Below the pieces are notes generated by a model. That model saw nothing but the letters and a program-made list of their open reading frames with translations, searched no databases and was not told the origin of the DNA. Shown piece after piece: positions 1-7,389 of a stretch of DNA of 64,000 nt (position 1 is its first letter; every line of letters begins with the position of its first letter). Made by a program: the position numbers and the translations under genes. The stretch is from Anaerocolumna jejuensis DSM 15929 (GTDB lineage: Bacteria > Bacillota > Clostridia > Lachnospirales > Lachnospiraceae), in NCBI RefSeq assembly GCF_900142215.1, contig NZ_FRAC01000009.1:124001-188000 (forward strand). Direction: 5' to 3'.

Positions 1-467
1 AAAACAAGTATGATTCCAACCATTAGCAGAACATTATTGGCAAAGCTGATAAACAGCTTTGAAAAAAAGTTAAATAATGCTGTTACATCTCCATCAATTC
101 TTTCCACCAGCTCTCCGGAGGGATGCTCCTTAAAGTAATTCATATCCAGAGAAAGACAGTGTTTTACCATATCCCGTCTAAGGGTATTGGTGGTACGCCA
201 GCCGATATTCTGGCTAAGGTATGTAGAGGCAATTGCCAGTAATTGCTGGGTAAAGGCAGCAATTATAAAGAGCACCGCTGCCTTGATCAAATCGTTCATT
301 GGTTTATTTGCCCCTATGCCGTCAATGAAAAAGCTGATAAGCATCGGATTGACCAATTGCAGCCCTATGCTGCCCCCTAATATCAGCGCCAGCAAAAACA
401 AGGAAAGCTTACTGTTTTTCATGTATTTTGCAAGCAGTGCTCCATATTTTTTAATGGATAATTTCAT
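1..467 (-). CDS. ABC exporter, transmembrane domain (N-terminal part, runs off the window)
   Basis: Only the first 155 or so codons are present; the gene continues past the left edge. The translated part is a typical type-1 ABC exporter membrane domain: a cytoplasmic start, a hydrophobic helix around residues 20-38 ending in QLVNPML, a second helix, then the SQNIGWRTTNTLRRDM and LVERIDGDVTAL stretches characteristic of the first intracellular loops of multidrug half-transporters. I chose ATG 467 because AAAGGA lies upstream of it; an in-frame ATG at 494 has no ribosome site. The gene lies behind a leader peptide and two terminator hairpins, so drug-induced attenuation is likely. The ATPase domain and the substrate cannot be judged from this window. 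Confidence 0.85.
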   Translation of the reverse strand, partial: MKLSIKKYGALLAKYMKNSKLSLFLLALILGGSIGLQLVNPMLISFFIDGIGANKPMNDLIKAAVLFIIAAFTQQLLAIASTYLSQNIGWRTTNTLRRDMVKHCLSLDMNYFKEHPSGELVERIDGDVTALFNFFSKLFISFANNVLLMVGIILV

Positions 468-576
468 GTATACGTTTATTTCCTTTCTTCGCATGTTTGG
501 GAGGATTGTACAAAATATCTTACGCTCCTGCCTTTTCCGGCCGATGTGCTCAAACTTTGCATGCCATATAAGCAAA

Positions 577-608
577 AAAAGACGCAGATTCTGTTCTCTG
601 CGTCTTTT
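577..608 (-). terminator. Second attenuator hairpin before the ABC exporter
   Basis: A perfect 12-bp stem (AAAAGACGCAGA with its complement, 8-nt loop) is followed on the minus strand by a run of seven T. It lies between the leader peptide and the exporter start, 110 nt upstream of the start codon, so it would stop transcription before the gene unless disrupted. Confidence 0.7.
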
Positions 609-663
609 GGCGTTCAGGCATATTTTAAGTATACTTTTAGCCTGACATCCCGTTCCATGTATT

Positions 664-696
664 AAAAAAGCCGCAGATTCTACACAACCCGCGGCT
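664..696 (-). terminator. First attenuator hairpin after the leader peptide
   Basis: On the minus strand AGCCGCGG pairs with CTGCGGCT (one G-T wobble, 12-nt loop) and TTTTTT follows. It begins 25 nt after the stop codon of the leader peptide. Together with the hairpin at 577-608 it makes a tandem terminator in the leader of the exporter mRNA. Confidence 0.7.
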
Positions 697-720
697 CAAA
701 AAGCTTATATATGTTCAAAA

Positions 721-798
721 TTATGATAATCTCTCACACAGGCCGGTCATGCATCTTTTATTCTGTTGATTTGTGTTTAACATTGTAATAATAAACAT
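721..798 (-). CDS. 25-residue leader peptide of the ABC exporter operon
   Basis: The ORF starts at ATG 798 with a near-perfect ribosome site (AAAAGGAGGTC, 8 nt before the start) and ends at TAA 721. The peptide starts MFIITML and ends RCMTGLCERLS. Its strong ribosome site, its position just before two intrinsic terminators and an ABC exporter gene, and its length all fit a regulatory leader peptide whose translation or stalling controls attenuation, as established for bmrB-bmrCD of Bacillus subtilis and for erm/ABC-F leaders. I do not recognise the peptide itself. Function as a leader is inference; the ORF and ribosome site are seen directly. Confidence 0.7.
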   Translation of the reverse strand: MFIITMLNTNQQNKRCMTGLCERLS

Positions 799-1129
799 AT
801 GCCTGACCTCCTTTTCATCAAATTAATTCTTGAGTATGTTAACATATAATGGCAGCTATTGCAAGAAAAAAATGAAAAAATATTCAAATATAACAAAATA
901 CGGTTTACGGCTGCAGTAATAATAGCTTCTTGATTCCTTGCTCCGGCTGTATTTCTGCTTGTTTATAACCCATGAATTTATCTGTAATAATTATGTAAAA
1001 CAGAATAATTCATGAACTTATGAATTGCAATAAAGAATTTTTTACGTTAATATATCTGTAGCTTATAAATATTTCCAGCCGCAATAATAAAAGTAATTTA
1101 GGATATTGAAGGGAAAGAGGAGAAATCTC
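799..1129. other. Intergenic region between divergent leader and thioesterase
   Basis: This stretch must hold the promoters of the divergent exporter leader (minus) and thioesterase (plus). I see no consensus -35/-10 pair. A perfect inverted repeat, AATTCAT-6-ATGAATT, lies at 1007-1026 and could be an operator. Nothing else is recognised. Confidence 0.4.
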
Positions 1130-1549
1130 ATGAATATTAGACCATATGTAAGAAAAGCACAGTATTATGAAACAGACCAGATGGGTATTATCCATCATGC
1201 CAATTATATCCATTGGATGGAGGAAGCAAGAGTGGATTTCATGGAACAGGTTGGCTTTGGTTATGACCGGGCAGTAAAGGAAGGCATCGACTTCGCACTG
1301 CTTGGTTTATCCTGTGAGTACAAGTCCATGGTCTCCTTCGGGGATACCGTTAACATTGAGGTTTCGATTTCAGCCCTGACGGTGACCAAAATGACAGTCC
1401 ACTATCAGATTACGGATGCCGTAACCGGTAAACTTCGGACAACAGGTGAAAGTATCCACTGCTATTTTGACTCCAATAGAAAACGCCCGGTTTCACTGAA
1501 GAAAGTCCTTCCTGAGCTGTATGATTTATTTGCTTCTTATGTCGCTTAA
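1130..1549 (+). CDS. Acyl-CoA thioesterase, 4HBT/YbgC-FadM type
   Basis: This 139-residue protein is a single hot-dog fold thioesterase of the 4-hydroxybenzoyl-CoA thioesterase family, which hydrolyses acyl-CoA thioesters in the cytosol. The family signature is clear near the N-terminus: YYETDQMGIIHHANYIHWMEE, with the catalytic Asp in ETDQMG, followed by the conserved Glu and Arg of EEAR. Length is normal for the family. I placed the start at ATG 1130, eight bases after AGAGGAG, and not at the earlier in-frame ATG 1106. It stands alone on the plus strand, convergent with recA and sharing a terminator with it. Substrate chain length cannot be read from sequence. Confidence 0.9.
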   Translation: MNIRPYVRKAQYYETDQMGIIHHANYIHWMEEARVDFMEQVGFGYDRAVKEGIDFALLGLSCEYKSMVSFGDTVNIEVSISALTVTKMTVHYQITDAVTGKLRTTGESIHCYFDSNRKRPVSLKKVLPELYDLFASYVA

Positions 1550-1667
1550 AGATATGAAAACTTCGGAATTTTCAAAGGAAAGAATTCGAATTCTGATGTT
1601 TTCATCATATCAGTATTGAGTTATGGTGGAAATTACATAAATACAGGAAGCAACAAATTTCCTTTTC

Positions 1668-1698
1668 AACTCCCCCAAATGTCAGTTTTGGAGGAGTT
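1668..1698. terminator. Bidirectional terminator between thioesterase and recA
   Basis: AACTCCCCCAAA pairs with TTTGGAGGAGTT (one mismatch, 7-nt loop). It is followed by TATTTTAT on the plus strand. It lies between convergent gene ends, so it probably serves both. Confidence 0.65.
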
Positions 1699-1799
1699 AT
1701 TTTATCCCATAGGCTGCTTTATCAGTATAAAACTTAAGTTATTGAAATATCGAAGTACCTTCTGGCATCACAATTATGATTAGTTACAATATTTGCTTA

Positions 1800-2918
1800 T
1801 TAATTAACCATTATAACTTCATCACTTTCTGATTCTTTCATTTCTGATTCTTTCATTTCATATTCCGATAAGTCCTGGTTTTCTTCTTGCATCTTTATTC
1901 CATCTTCTGTATTTATTTTATCTGTCTGCAGATGATAAAATTCCCTGACCCTTTTTTCTACTTCTGCCATCCTGTCAGGATGTCCGGCTAAGTATATCTT
2001 GACTGCCTCCCGTCCCTGGCCTATCTTTTCCCCTTCATAGGCATACCATGAACCGCTTTTATTAATGATATCGATATCGGCAGCTAAATCAAGAATATCT
2101 CCTTCTCTTGATATTCCGGTTCCATACATAATATCAAATTCCGCCTCTTTAAACGGCGGGGCAATCTTATTCTTTACCACCTTAATTCTTGTCCGGTTTC
2201 CAACCCGTTCACCGCCAACTTTTATCATGTCGATTTTTCTGACATCCAGTCTTAAAGAAGCATAAAACTTTAAGGCCTTACCTCCCGTTGTTACTTCGGG
2301 ATTACCAAACATAATTCCGATTTTTTCACGAAGCTGATTAATAAATATAACAATACATTTCGACTTACTGACAACAGGTGTAAGCTTTCTAAGCGCTTGT
2401 GACATCAGTCTGGCCTGAAGTCCAATGTGGCTGTCCCCCATCTCACCATCTATTTCTGCCTTAGGTACTAAAGCAGCAACGGAATCTATTACTAAAATAT
2501 CAATTGCACCTGAGCGAACCATAGTTTCTGCTATCTCCAGTGCCTGTTCTCCTGCATCCGGCTGCGATATATACAACTCATCAACATCTACACCAATGCT
2601 TTTTGCATATTTAGGATCAAGAGCATGCTCGGCGTCAATAAAAGCTGCTATTCCGCCACGTTTCTGAACTTCTGCAACCATATGAAGTGAAACTGTTGTT
2701 TTTCCTGAGGACTCCGGACCATATACCTCTACTATCCTGCCTCTGGGAATACCTCCCAGTCCTAATGCAATATCAAGACTTAAGGAACCTGTCGGAATCA
2801 CTTCTATCTCGCCAAAAGCACTGGAATCTCCTAAACGAATAACAGAACCTCTTCCAAAATCCTTCTCAATTTTTAAAATAGCCGCATCCAATGCCTTTAA
2901 CTTGTTATTCTCTTCCAT
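1800..2918 (-). CDS. recA: RecA recombinase
   Basis: RecA is the DNA-dependent ATPase that forms filaments on single-stranded DNA, drives homologous pairing and triggers LexA self-cleavage. The protein has the RecA N-terminal helix, the Walker A motif GPESSGKT (residues 67-74), the Walker B segment IDILVIDSVAALVP, loop L1 (EIDGEMGDSHIGLQARLMSQ), the NQLREKIG motif and loop L2 with GGKALKFY. At 372 residues it is some 20-25 longer than usual because of an acidic C-terminal tail with a short duplication (EMKESEMKESES). No recX or other usual neighbour is beside it and I find no clear LexA box upstream, so a second recA elsewhere in the genome is possible. Confidence 0.97.
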   Translation of the reverse strand: MEENNKLKALDAAILKIEKDFGRGSVIRLGDSSAFGEIEVIPTGSLSLDIALGLGGIPRGRIVEVYGPESSGKTTVSLHMVAEVQKRGGIAAFIDAEHALDPKYAKSIGVDVDELYISQPDAGEQALEIAETMVRSGAIDILVIDSVAALVPKAEIDGEMGDSHIGLQARLMSQALRKLTPVVSKSKCIVIFINQLREKIGIMFGNPEVTTGGKALKFYASLRLDVRKIDMIKVGGERVGNRTRIKVVKNKIAPPFKEAEFDIMYGTGISREGDILDLAADIDIINKSGSWYAYEGEKIGQGREAVKIYLAGHPDRMAEVEKRVREFYHLQTDKINTEDGIKMQEENQDLSEYEMKESEMKESESDEVIMVN

Positions 2919-3348
2919 TTTTCACCTGCCTGTTCTATTAAGCCATATCTTTTTCACAGCTTAAAATTATTCAAAATACTATTTTAACACTCTAAATATT
3001 AAAATGTCAGCATTTTTTATCTCTAAAAATTATTTTTGATACTATTTACAATCACTGCCCCTGTTTATATAGTGCATTTTGACAATATTATTGGTAAGTT
3101 TAATCTAGGCTGAATATAATTAAAGCCAATTTAGATTAAGTACTTATTACATATAAAAAATCCTATGTAAAATAGATACCAAGGCAGCATCAAAGCTTAT
3201 AGCCCCACTATTGCCTCGATTGCCAGCAGCATCTGACAGACAAATAGCCATGCCTCTTTCGAATGAAAGGCTTCAAATAGAACAAGGGCCATCCGGCTTC
3301 ATAGTTATGACTCCGAATTGCCCTTCTTTTCTACCATTTCTAATCTTT
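2919..3348. other. AT-rich intergenic region upstream of recA
   Basis: No gene is seen. An imperfect inverted repeat, TTAATCTAGGCT at 3099-3110 with AGCC..TAGATTAA at 3124-3139, lies in the middle; it has no T-run and may be the end of the upstream aldo/keto reductase transcript or an operator. No SOS box of the CGAAC-GTTCG type is visible. Confidence 0.4.
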
Positions 3349-4329
3349 CTAATTGTGCCCGACAATCCCATGGGGAATATACGGCTCTTCCAAAAACATA
3401 ATTTCTTCTGTGGTCAATTTAACCTTTACAGCCTCAGCTGCGGTTTCAATATGGGATAGCTTTGTAGCACCGATAATCGGCGCCGCTACGGGCTCCTTCT
3501 GCAGCAGCCATGCTATTGCTGCATGGGTGCGGGGAATCCCCCTGTCTTTTGCTACCTTCGCAAGCCTTTCCACCACTAGTTTATCAGCCTCTGCCGTGGC
3601 ATCGTATTTACTTCTTGCAATCTGGTCCGTTTCATATCTTTTGGTGGTTTCTGACCAGTCCCTGCACAGACGCCCGGAGGCCAAGGGACTATAGGGAGTT
3701 ACCCCTATCTTCTCCTCCCTGCATAGAGGAAGCATTTCCCGCTCTTCCTCTCTGTACAGCAGATTCAAATGGTCCTGCATGGATACAAACCGGGTCCAGC
3801 CGTGCTTTTCTGCTGTGTATAAAGCCTTCTGGAACTGCCAGGCATACATGGCGGAAGCTCCGATATAGCGTGCTTTTCCTGCTTTGACCACATCATGAAG
3901 TGCTTCCATGGTCTCTTCTATTGGCGTATTGTAATCCCACCTATGGATGATATAGAGGTCCACATAGTCTGTCCCCAGCCGTTTGAGGCTTTTATCAATT
4001 TCGTTAAATATCTCTTTCCTGGACAGCCCTCCGCCGTTGGGCCCTTCCGACATCTTTCCATGTACCTTGGTGGCTATCACTATCTCCTCACGATTTCCGT
4101 AGTCCTTTAGGGCACGGCCAAGTATTTCTTCACTTTTACCAAGAGAATAGACATTGGCAGTGTCAAAGAAGTTAATCCCTAAATCCAAGGCCCTTTTAAT
4201 GATTTCACGGCTTTCTTCCTCCTTTAGTACCCATTGATGAATCCAGCTGCCAGGATCTCCAAAGCTCATGCATCCCAGGCATATGCGGGATACATCCATA
4301 CCGGTATTTCCCAGTTTTACATATTCCAT
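3349..4329 (-). CDS. Aldo/keto reductase (AKR superfamily)
   Basis: This 326-residue cytosolic TIM-barrel enzyme should reduce aldehydes or ketones with NADPH. The AKR tetrad is present: Asp in FFDTAN, Tyr in ANVYSLG, Lys in IATKVHG and His in YIIHRWDYN. The cofactor-phosphate region near the C-terminus (APIIGATKLSHIETA) fits the family, and the ending IPHGIVGHN resembles YajO/YccK-type and other AKR11/12 relatives. GAGAGG precedes ATG 4329. It follows a merR gene by 70 bp on the same strand, and the pair shares a MerR-type promoter, so induction by reactive aldehydes is likely. The substrate is not known. Confidence 0.92.
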   Translation of the reverse strand: MEYVKLGNTGMDVSRICLGCMSFGDPGSWIHQWVLKEEESREIIKRALDLGINFFDTANVYSLGKSEEILGRALKDYGNREEIVIATKVHGKMSEGPNGGGLSRKEIFNEIDKSLKRLGTDYVDLYIIHRWDYNTPIEETMEALHDVVKAGKARYIGASAMYAWQFQKALYTAEKHGWTRFVSMQDHLNLLYREEEREMLPLCREEKIGVTPYSPLASGRLCRDWSETTKRYETDQIARSKYDATAEADKLVVERLAKVAKDRGIPRTHAAIAWLLQKEPVAAPIIGATKLSHIETAAEAVKVKLTTEEIMFLEEPYIPHGIVGHN

Positions 4330-4399
4330 ATGACTGCCTCTCTTTCTTTTCTAAAATCAGCAACTTTAACTTCTATGGTTCAACAGAATCAGGCAAAGC

Positions 4400-4783
4400 C
4401 TATTCTTTTGGTTTTTGCTTTTTCTGGTTTGGGATATATATCTGATCATATCGGTCAATCTTCCCATTCAGACGCTCCAGTGTTACTTTCATTTCTTCCA
4501 TTTTTGCCATCAATAACGTCCGCTGCTCGACTAAAAGCTCCCTTCTGGCTTCAAGCGAACTATCGCCTTTCTGATACAGGGATACATATTCAATCAATAC
4601 TTCAATGGGAAGCCCTGCATTTCTCATGCACTTTACAAACTCAATCCATCCGCAGTCCTCTTCCGTATAATCCCTGATTCCGCTTTTATTTCTGTTAACT
4701 CTTGGTAACAGGCCGATACGTTCATAATAGCGCAGCGTGTCCTGTGATAATTCATATTTTCTACTCGCCTCTGCAATTGTCAT
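4400..4783 (-). CDS. MerR-family regulator (AdhR/NmlR-like)
   Basis: This 127-residue protein starts with a MerR winged helix-turn-helix (MTIAEASRKYELSQDTLRYY, then ERIGLLPRVNRNKSGIRDY) and continues with the dimerising coiled coil (RRELLVEQRTLLMAKMEEMK). Such proteins twist promoters with an over-long 19-bp spacer. I placed the start at ATG 4783, five bases after AGGAGG; an upstream ATG at 4807 would put the ribosome site inside the gene. No cysteine metal-binding loop of the MerR/CueR kind is seen; the only cysteines are scattered. Its own promoter carries the operator described at 4916-4946, and two matching promoters elsewhere in the window (30409, 37823) suggest it controls a small aldehyde-response regulon. 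Confidence 0.9.
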   Translation of the reverse strand: MTIAEASRKYELSQDTLRYYERIGLLPRVNRNKSGIRDYTEEDCGWIEFVKCMRNAGLPIEVLIEYVSLYQKGDSSLEARRELLVEQRTLLMAKMEEMKVTLERLNGKIDRYDQIYIPNQKKQKPKE

Positions 4784-4915
4784 TACTTTCCTCCTATTTG
4801 CTTCCATTACTATTTACATATATGGGAATGATTAATCTTCCAAGTGGTTGTTTTTTTAACATAGCAGTCCCCAACTTCTCTGAAATTTATTATACTATAA
4901 ACTAACTATAAATTT

Positions 4916-4946
4916 ACTTTAGCATCTGGAGCCCACTCCAAGTCAA
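4916..4946 (-). promoter_or_regulatory. MerR-type promoter with 19-bp spacer
   Basis: On the minus strand -35 TTGACT (4941-4946) and -10 TAAAGT (4916-4921) are separated by 19 bp, the spacing recognised by MerR-family activators. The spacer holds the dyad TGGAG-TGGG-CTCCA (4927-4940). It precedes the merR gene and so predicts autoregulation. Confidence 0.8.
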
Positions 4947-5189
4947 GTATTATTTTATATTTGTTTATTTTTGTATATATATGCATAACAATGTATAAAA
5001 TATAAAAATATAGTGTATATTTTTGATATGGTTTATCAAATGTCAAATGAAAAGAAACTTTCTATTGTCAAACTCTTACTTTTATTGTTAGCAGTATTGA
5101 AATAGCAGAAAAATAAAGCATTTGTCATTATGAAAAAAATCTTAGAACACTTTGACAAAATTCTGCTCCCTTGGTGAACTTAAGTAGCA
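4947..5189. other. AT-rich intergenic region, no gene seen
   Basis: This stretch between the MerR promoter and the terminator of the SEDS gene holds AT-rich sequence with short alternating TATA runs. I see no ORF with a ribosome site and no clear structure. Confidence 0.4.
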
Positions 5190-5222
5190 GCAAAACAAAG
5201 GACAGCCAAATGCGCTGCCCTT
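5190..5222 (-). terminator. Terminator of the padR-SEDS operon
   Basis: AAGGGCAGC pairs with GCTGTCCTT (one wobble, 7-nt loop) on the minus strand and TGTTTTG follows, about 120 bp after the stop codon of the SEDS gene. Confidence 0.5.
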
Positions 5223-5345
5223 ATTGAAACTTTCTCTAATCTCCTAAGGAAAAAGTTGTACATTATCCAAACGTACTCTATACAGATTAAAAGAAGATAG
5301 TATATAAAATTAAAAGAACAATAAAAGATTCATAGGAGTGCTATA

Positions 5346-6725
5346 TTACCCCTTAAAATTGATGATTAATTTTCCATCCTCATAAGCAATAAAGGAACTT
5401 TTCTTAGTATATGGTTTATAGCTGTCCTTCATAATATCTCCTGTACGGAACACAGAAAGCATAAATCCAATCAAACCTGAATTGATGAGAAGTGCCGCCT
5501 TTCCATAGGATACCAGGGGCAGGGAAAGTACGGATAATAAACCATACCCCAGGTTACCGGCAATATAAATAACTGTCTGCATTATAAAAGTAAGCAGAAT
5601 TGCCATGGACACCATTGACCCCAGTACACTTTTCTGCCTGGATACATATAAAAAACCCAGAACAGAAAAAGCGGTAAAAATCATTACAACTCCAAAGAAT
5701 GCAGCCCATCCCCACTGATGGGCCATAGTCGTAAGAATAAAGTCGTTTCCAAAATACGACATAGATAATACATTCTCCCCATATTGCCGGGGAACACTGC
5801 CTTTCCCTATAAATGCCGCATTGGACATCAGTTCCCGAATTAATACGATTTGATACCCCCTCGAATCAGAATAAGGATTTAACAGGGTACTAAGCCGGCT
5901 TATCCGGTAAGCGTTCTGGAAAAACCAGATACACGTAAGTCCAGCGGAACAAGCACCAGGAAGCAGAACCAGCAGCATACCGGTTTTTTTACTGACACCA
6001 AACCACCCTCGTGCAACCGCAATCCCCAGCAGTATGAAAGTTGTGAGAGTAAACAGTATAAAGCCTGTAGTTGATGGAATAAGCAATAAAATGACCGCAT
6101 ATGGCAAATAGCCTAACCCGCAGCAAAGAATCCCCCGAACTCCCTTGTTTCTCATAGCATAGAGAAACAGCGAATATGTCAGCGGAAATATCAATGATAA
6201 ATACGCTAAACTCACGGAATATGGCCCCAGCACAAACCAGGCTCTGCCAATAATCCGGGAAGACTGCAGGACGCCCAGCACACTAATCACCAAAACTAAA
6301 TAGTAAGATTGTTTCGGATACTTTCCTAAAATTGAAAAGTCAAGAAAATAGGTAATAAAAAATACAGCCGCTGCGGCTATGTACGGGAAAATGCTAAAAC
6401 TGCCACGGGTATCCCCTGGGGTATCGGTTAAATAACTGGCTCCGGCTCCAATTACCATTAAAAGCAACGCCAAAATAATCAATGCCCACTGAGGCTTTGG
6501 TTTATGCGTTTTATCCAAGGCCATTCCGACCGCAACCGCATCACCCATTTGGATTATTGCATTACGAGTTGCGGTTTCTTCCTCCTGCCCTTCACAAATA
6601 TAGGCATCTCTCTGGTCGCAAAGATGGTTCTCTATTTCCTCTCCAATGACAGGATGTGCTTTTTTCCACCTTATCTGCTCACAGACAGTCTCACTGTATT
6701 TCTTGATTTCATCAAGTGGCTGCAT
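5346..6725 (-). CDS. SEDS-family (FtsW/RodA/SpoVE-like) protein with N-terminal PadR-associated domain
   Basis: This 459-residue membrane protein combines a cytoplasmic segment (residues 1-75, with the EIENHL..R.A...G..EE.A...AI..MG pattern of the permease-prefix domain found beside PadR regulators) with about ten membrane helices of the SEDS family, peptidoglycan glycosyltransferases. SEDS marks include SRGYQIVLIRELMSNAAFIGKG-type sequence, the loop FGNDFIL whose Asp (about residue 328) lines up with the catalytic Asp of RodA (HTDFIF), and the final PLVSYGKAALL. It overlaps padR by 14 bp; I used ATG 6725, eight bases after GGAGG. It is divergent from the housekeeping family, so a stress-inducible cell-wall polymerase is an inference. 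Confidence 0.82.
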   Translation of the reverse strand: MQPLDEIKKYSETVCEQIRWKKAHPVIGEEIENHLCDQRDAYICEGQEEETATRNAIIQMGDAVAVGMALDKTHKPKPQWALIILALLLMVIGAGASYLTDTPGDTRGSFSIFPYIAAAAVFFITYFLDFSILGKYPKQSYYLVLVISVLGVLQSSRIIGRAWFVLGPYSVSLAYLSLIFPLTYSLFLYAMRNKGVRGILCCGLGYLPYAVILLLIPSTTGFILFTLTTFILLGIAVARGWFGVSKKTGMLLVLLPGACSAGLTCIWFFQNAYRISRLSTLLNPYSDSRGYQIVLIRELMSNAAFIGKGSVPRQYGENVLSMSYFGNDFILTTMAHQWGWAAFFGVVMIFTAFSVLGFLYVSRQKSVLGSMVSMAILLTFIMQTVIYIAGNLGYGLLSVLSLPLVSYGKAALLINSGLIGFMLSVFRTGDIMKDSYKPYTKKSSFIAYEDGKLIINFKG

Positions 6726-7059
6726 AGCCCGCACCTCCATTCAATACCTTGTTGACTGCGGAGGTATAGTCTATCCACTCCTGCTGTTTATCTTTCAGGA
6801 GCTTTCTGCCCTTTTTAGTGATATGATAATACTTCCTTATTCTGGTTCCCTCTGCTTGTTCATCATAGGACTCCACCATGCCGTCATTTTCAAGTCCATG
6901 CAAAATCGGATATAATGTCCCTGCCTTAAGATTGAAGGTATTGTCCGATTTCCTGGCAAGTGTTTCAATCATCTGATATCCGTACATATCCTTTTCATCC
7001 AGCAGCTTTAAAATAAGAGTCGTTGTACTGCCGGTCAGCAGACTTTTATCAATAGCCAT
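6712..7059 (-). CDS. PadR-family transcriptional repressor
   Basis: This 115-residue protein is a PadR-type winged helix regulator: MAIDKSLLTGSTTTLIL, KDMYGYQMIETLA, then FNLKAGTLYPILHGLE and the wing YHITKKGRKLL, followed by a short dimerisation helix. I placed the start at ATG 7059, behind AAAGGAGAACG; the 40 codons upstream of it are low-complexity and include the promoter. The promoter (7097-7125) is a perfect consensus and carries two copies of a 15-bp palindrome, so tight autorepression is likely. It is translated just before, and overlaps, the SEDS-like gene. PadR ligands are usually phenolic or antibiotic compounds; the ligand here is unknown. Confidence 0.93.
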   Translation of the reverse strand: MAIDKSLLTGSTTTLILKLLDEKDMYGYQMIETLARKSDNTFNLKAGTLYPILHGLENDGMVESYDEQAEGTRIRKYYHITKKGRKLLKDKQQEWIDYTSAVNKVLNGGAGYAAT

Positions 7060-7075
7060 ATATCGTTCTCCTTTA

Positions 7076-7125
7076 TATAGATTATCTATACATGTCATTA
7101 TATATAGATAATCTATATATGTCAA
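7076..7125 (-). promoter_or_regulatory. padR promoter with two palindromic operators
   Basis: On the minus strand -35 TTGACA (7120-7125) and -10 TATAAT (7097-7102) are both perfect consensus with a 17-bp spacer. The spacer holds the palindrome TATAGATTATCTATA (7103-7117) and a second copy with one changed central base lies at 7076-7090, 27 bp downstream. Two operators at this position fit PadR self-repression. Confidence 0.85.
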
Positions 7126-7268
7126 TATAGTGAGGTAATTTATACTTGTAAATATATTGAAACAATTTATACATGCCATTATTGATTCAAGTATCAGAAT
7201 ATCATACTTATTGAATGTATGCGTGCTAAGTAATAGTAAGCTTCACAAGAAGCTCATAGCTTTAATTC

Positions 7269-7344
7269 AAAAGGGCTGCTGTAATTCATTGACCTGGCTG
7301 GCATTTTGATGACAGCCAGGTCAATGAATTACAGCGGCCCTTTT
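7269..7344 (-). terminator. Very long hairpin after nadC (32-bp stem)
   Basis: Two 32-bp arms (7269-7300 and 7313-7344) are complementary with a single wobble and a 12-nt loop. The ends are AAAAGGG and CCCTTTT, so a short T-run is present in both directions. It is 45 bp past the nadC stop codon and probably ends that operon, but the stem is far longer than a normal terminator. Confidence 0.6.
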
Positions 7345-7389
7345 GATAAAGAGTATTGGTTATCGTTACAAAGCAATGCTTTTTAACGA

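Noticed and set aside
187..645. Plus-strand ORF of 152 codons at the left end
   Set aside because: It is the shadow of the minus-strand ABC exporter gene and its attenuator; the minus frame has clear family motifs.
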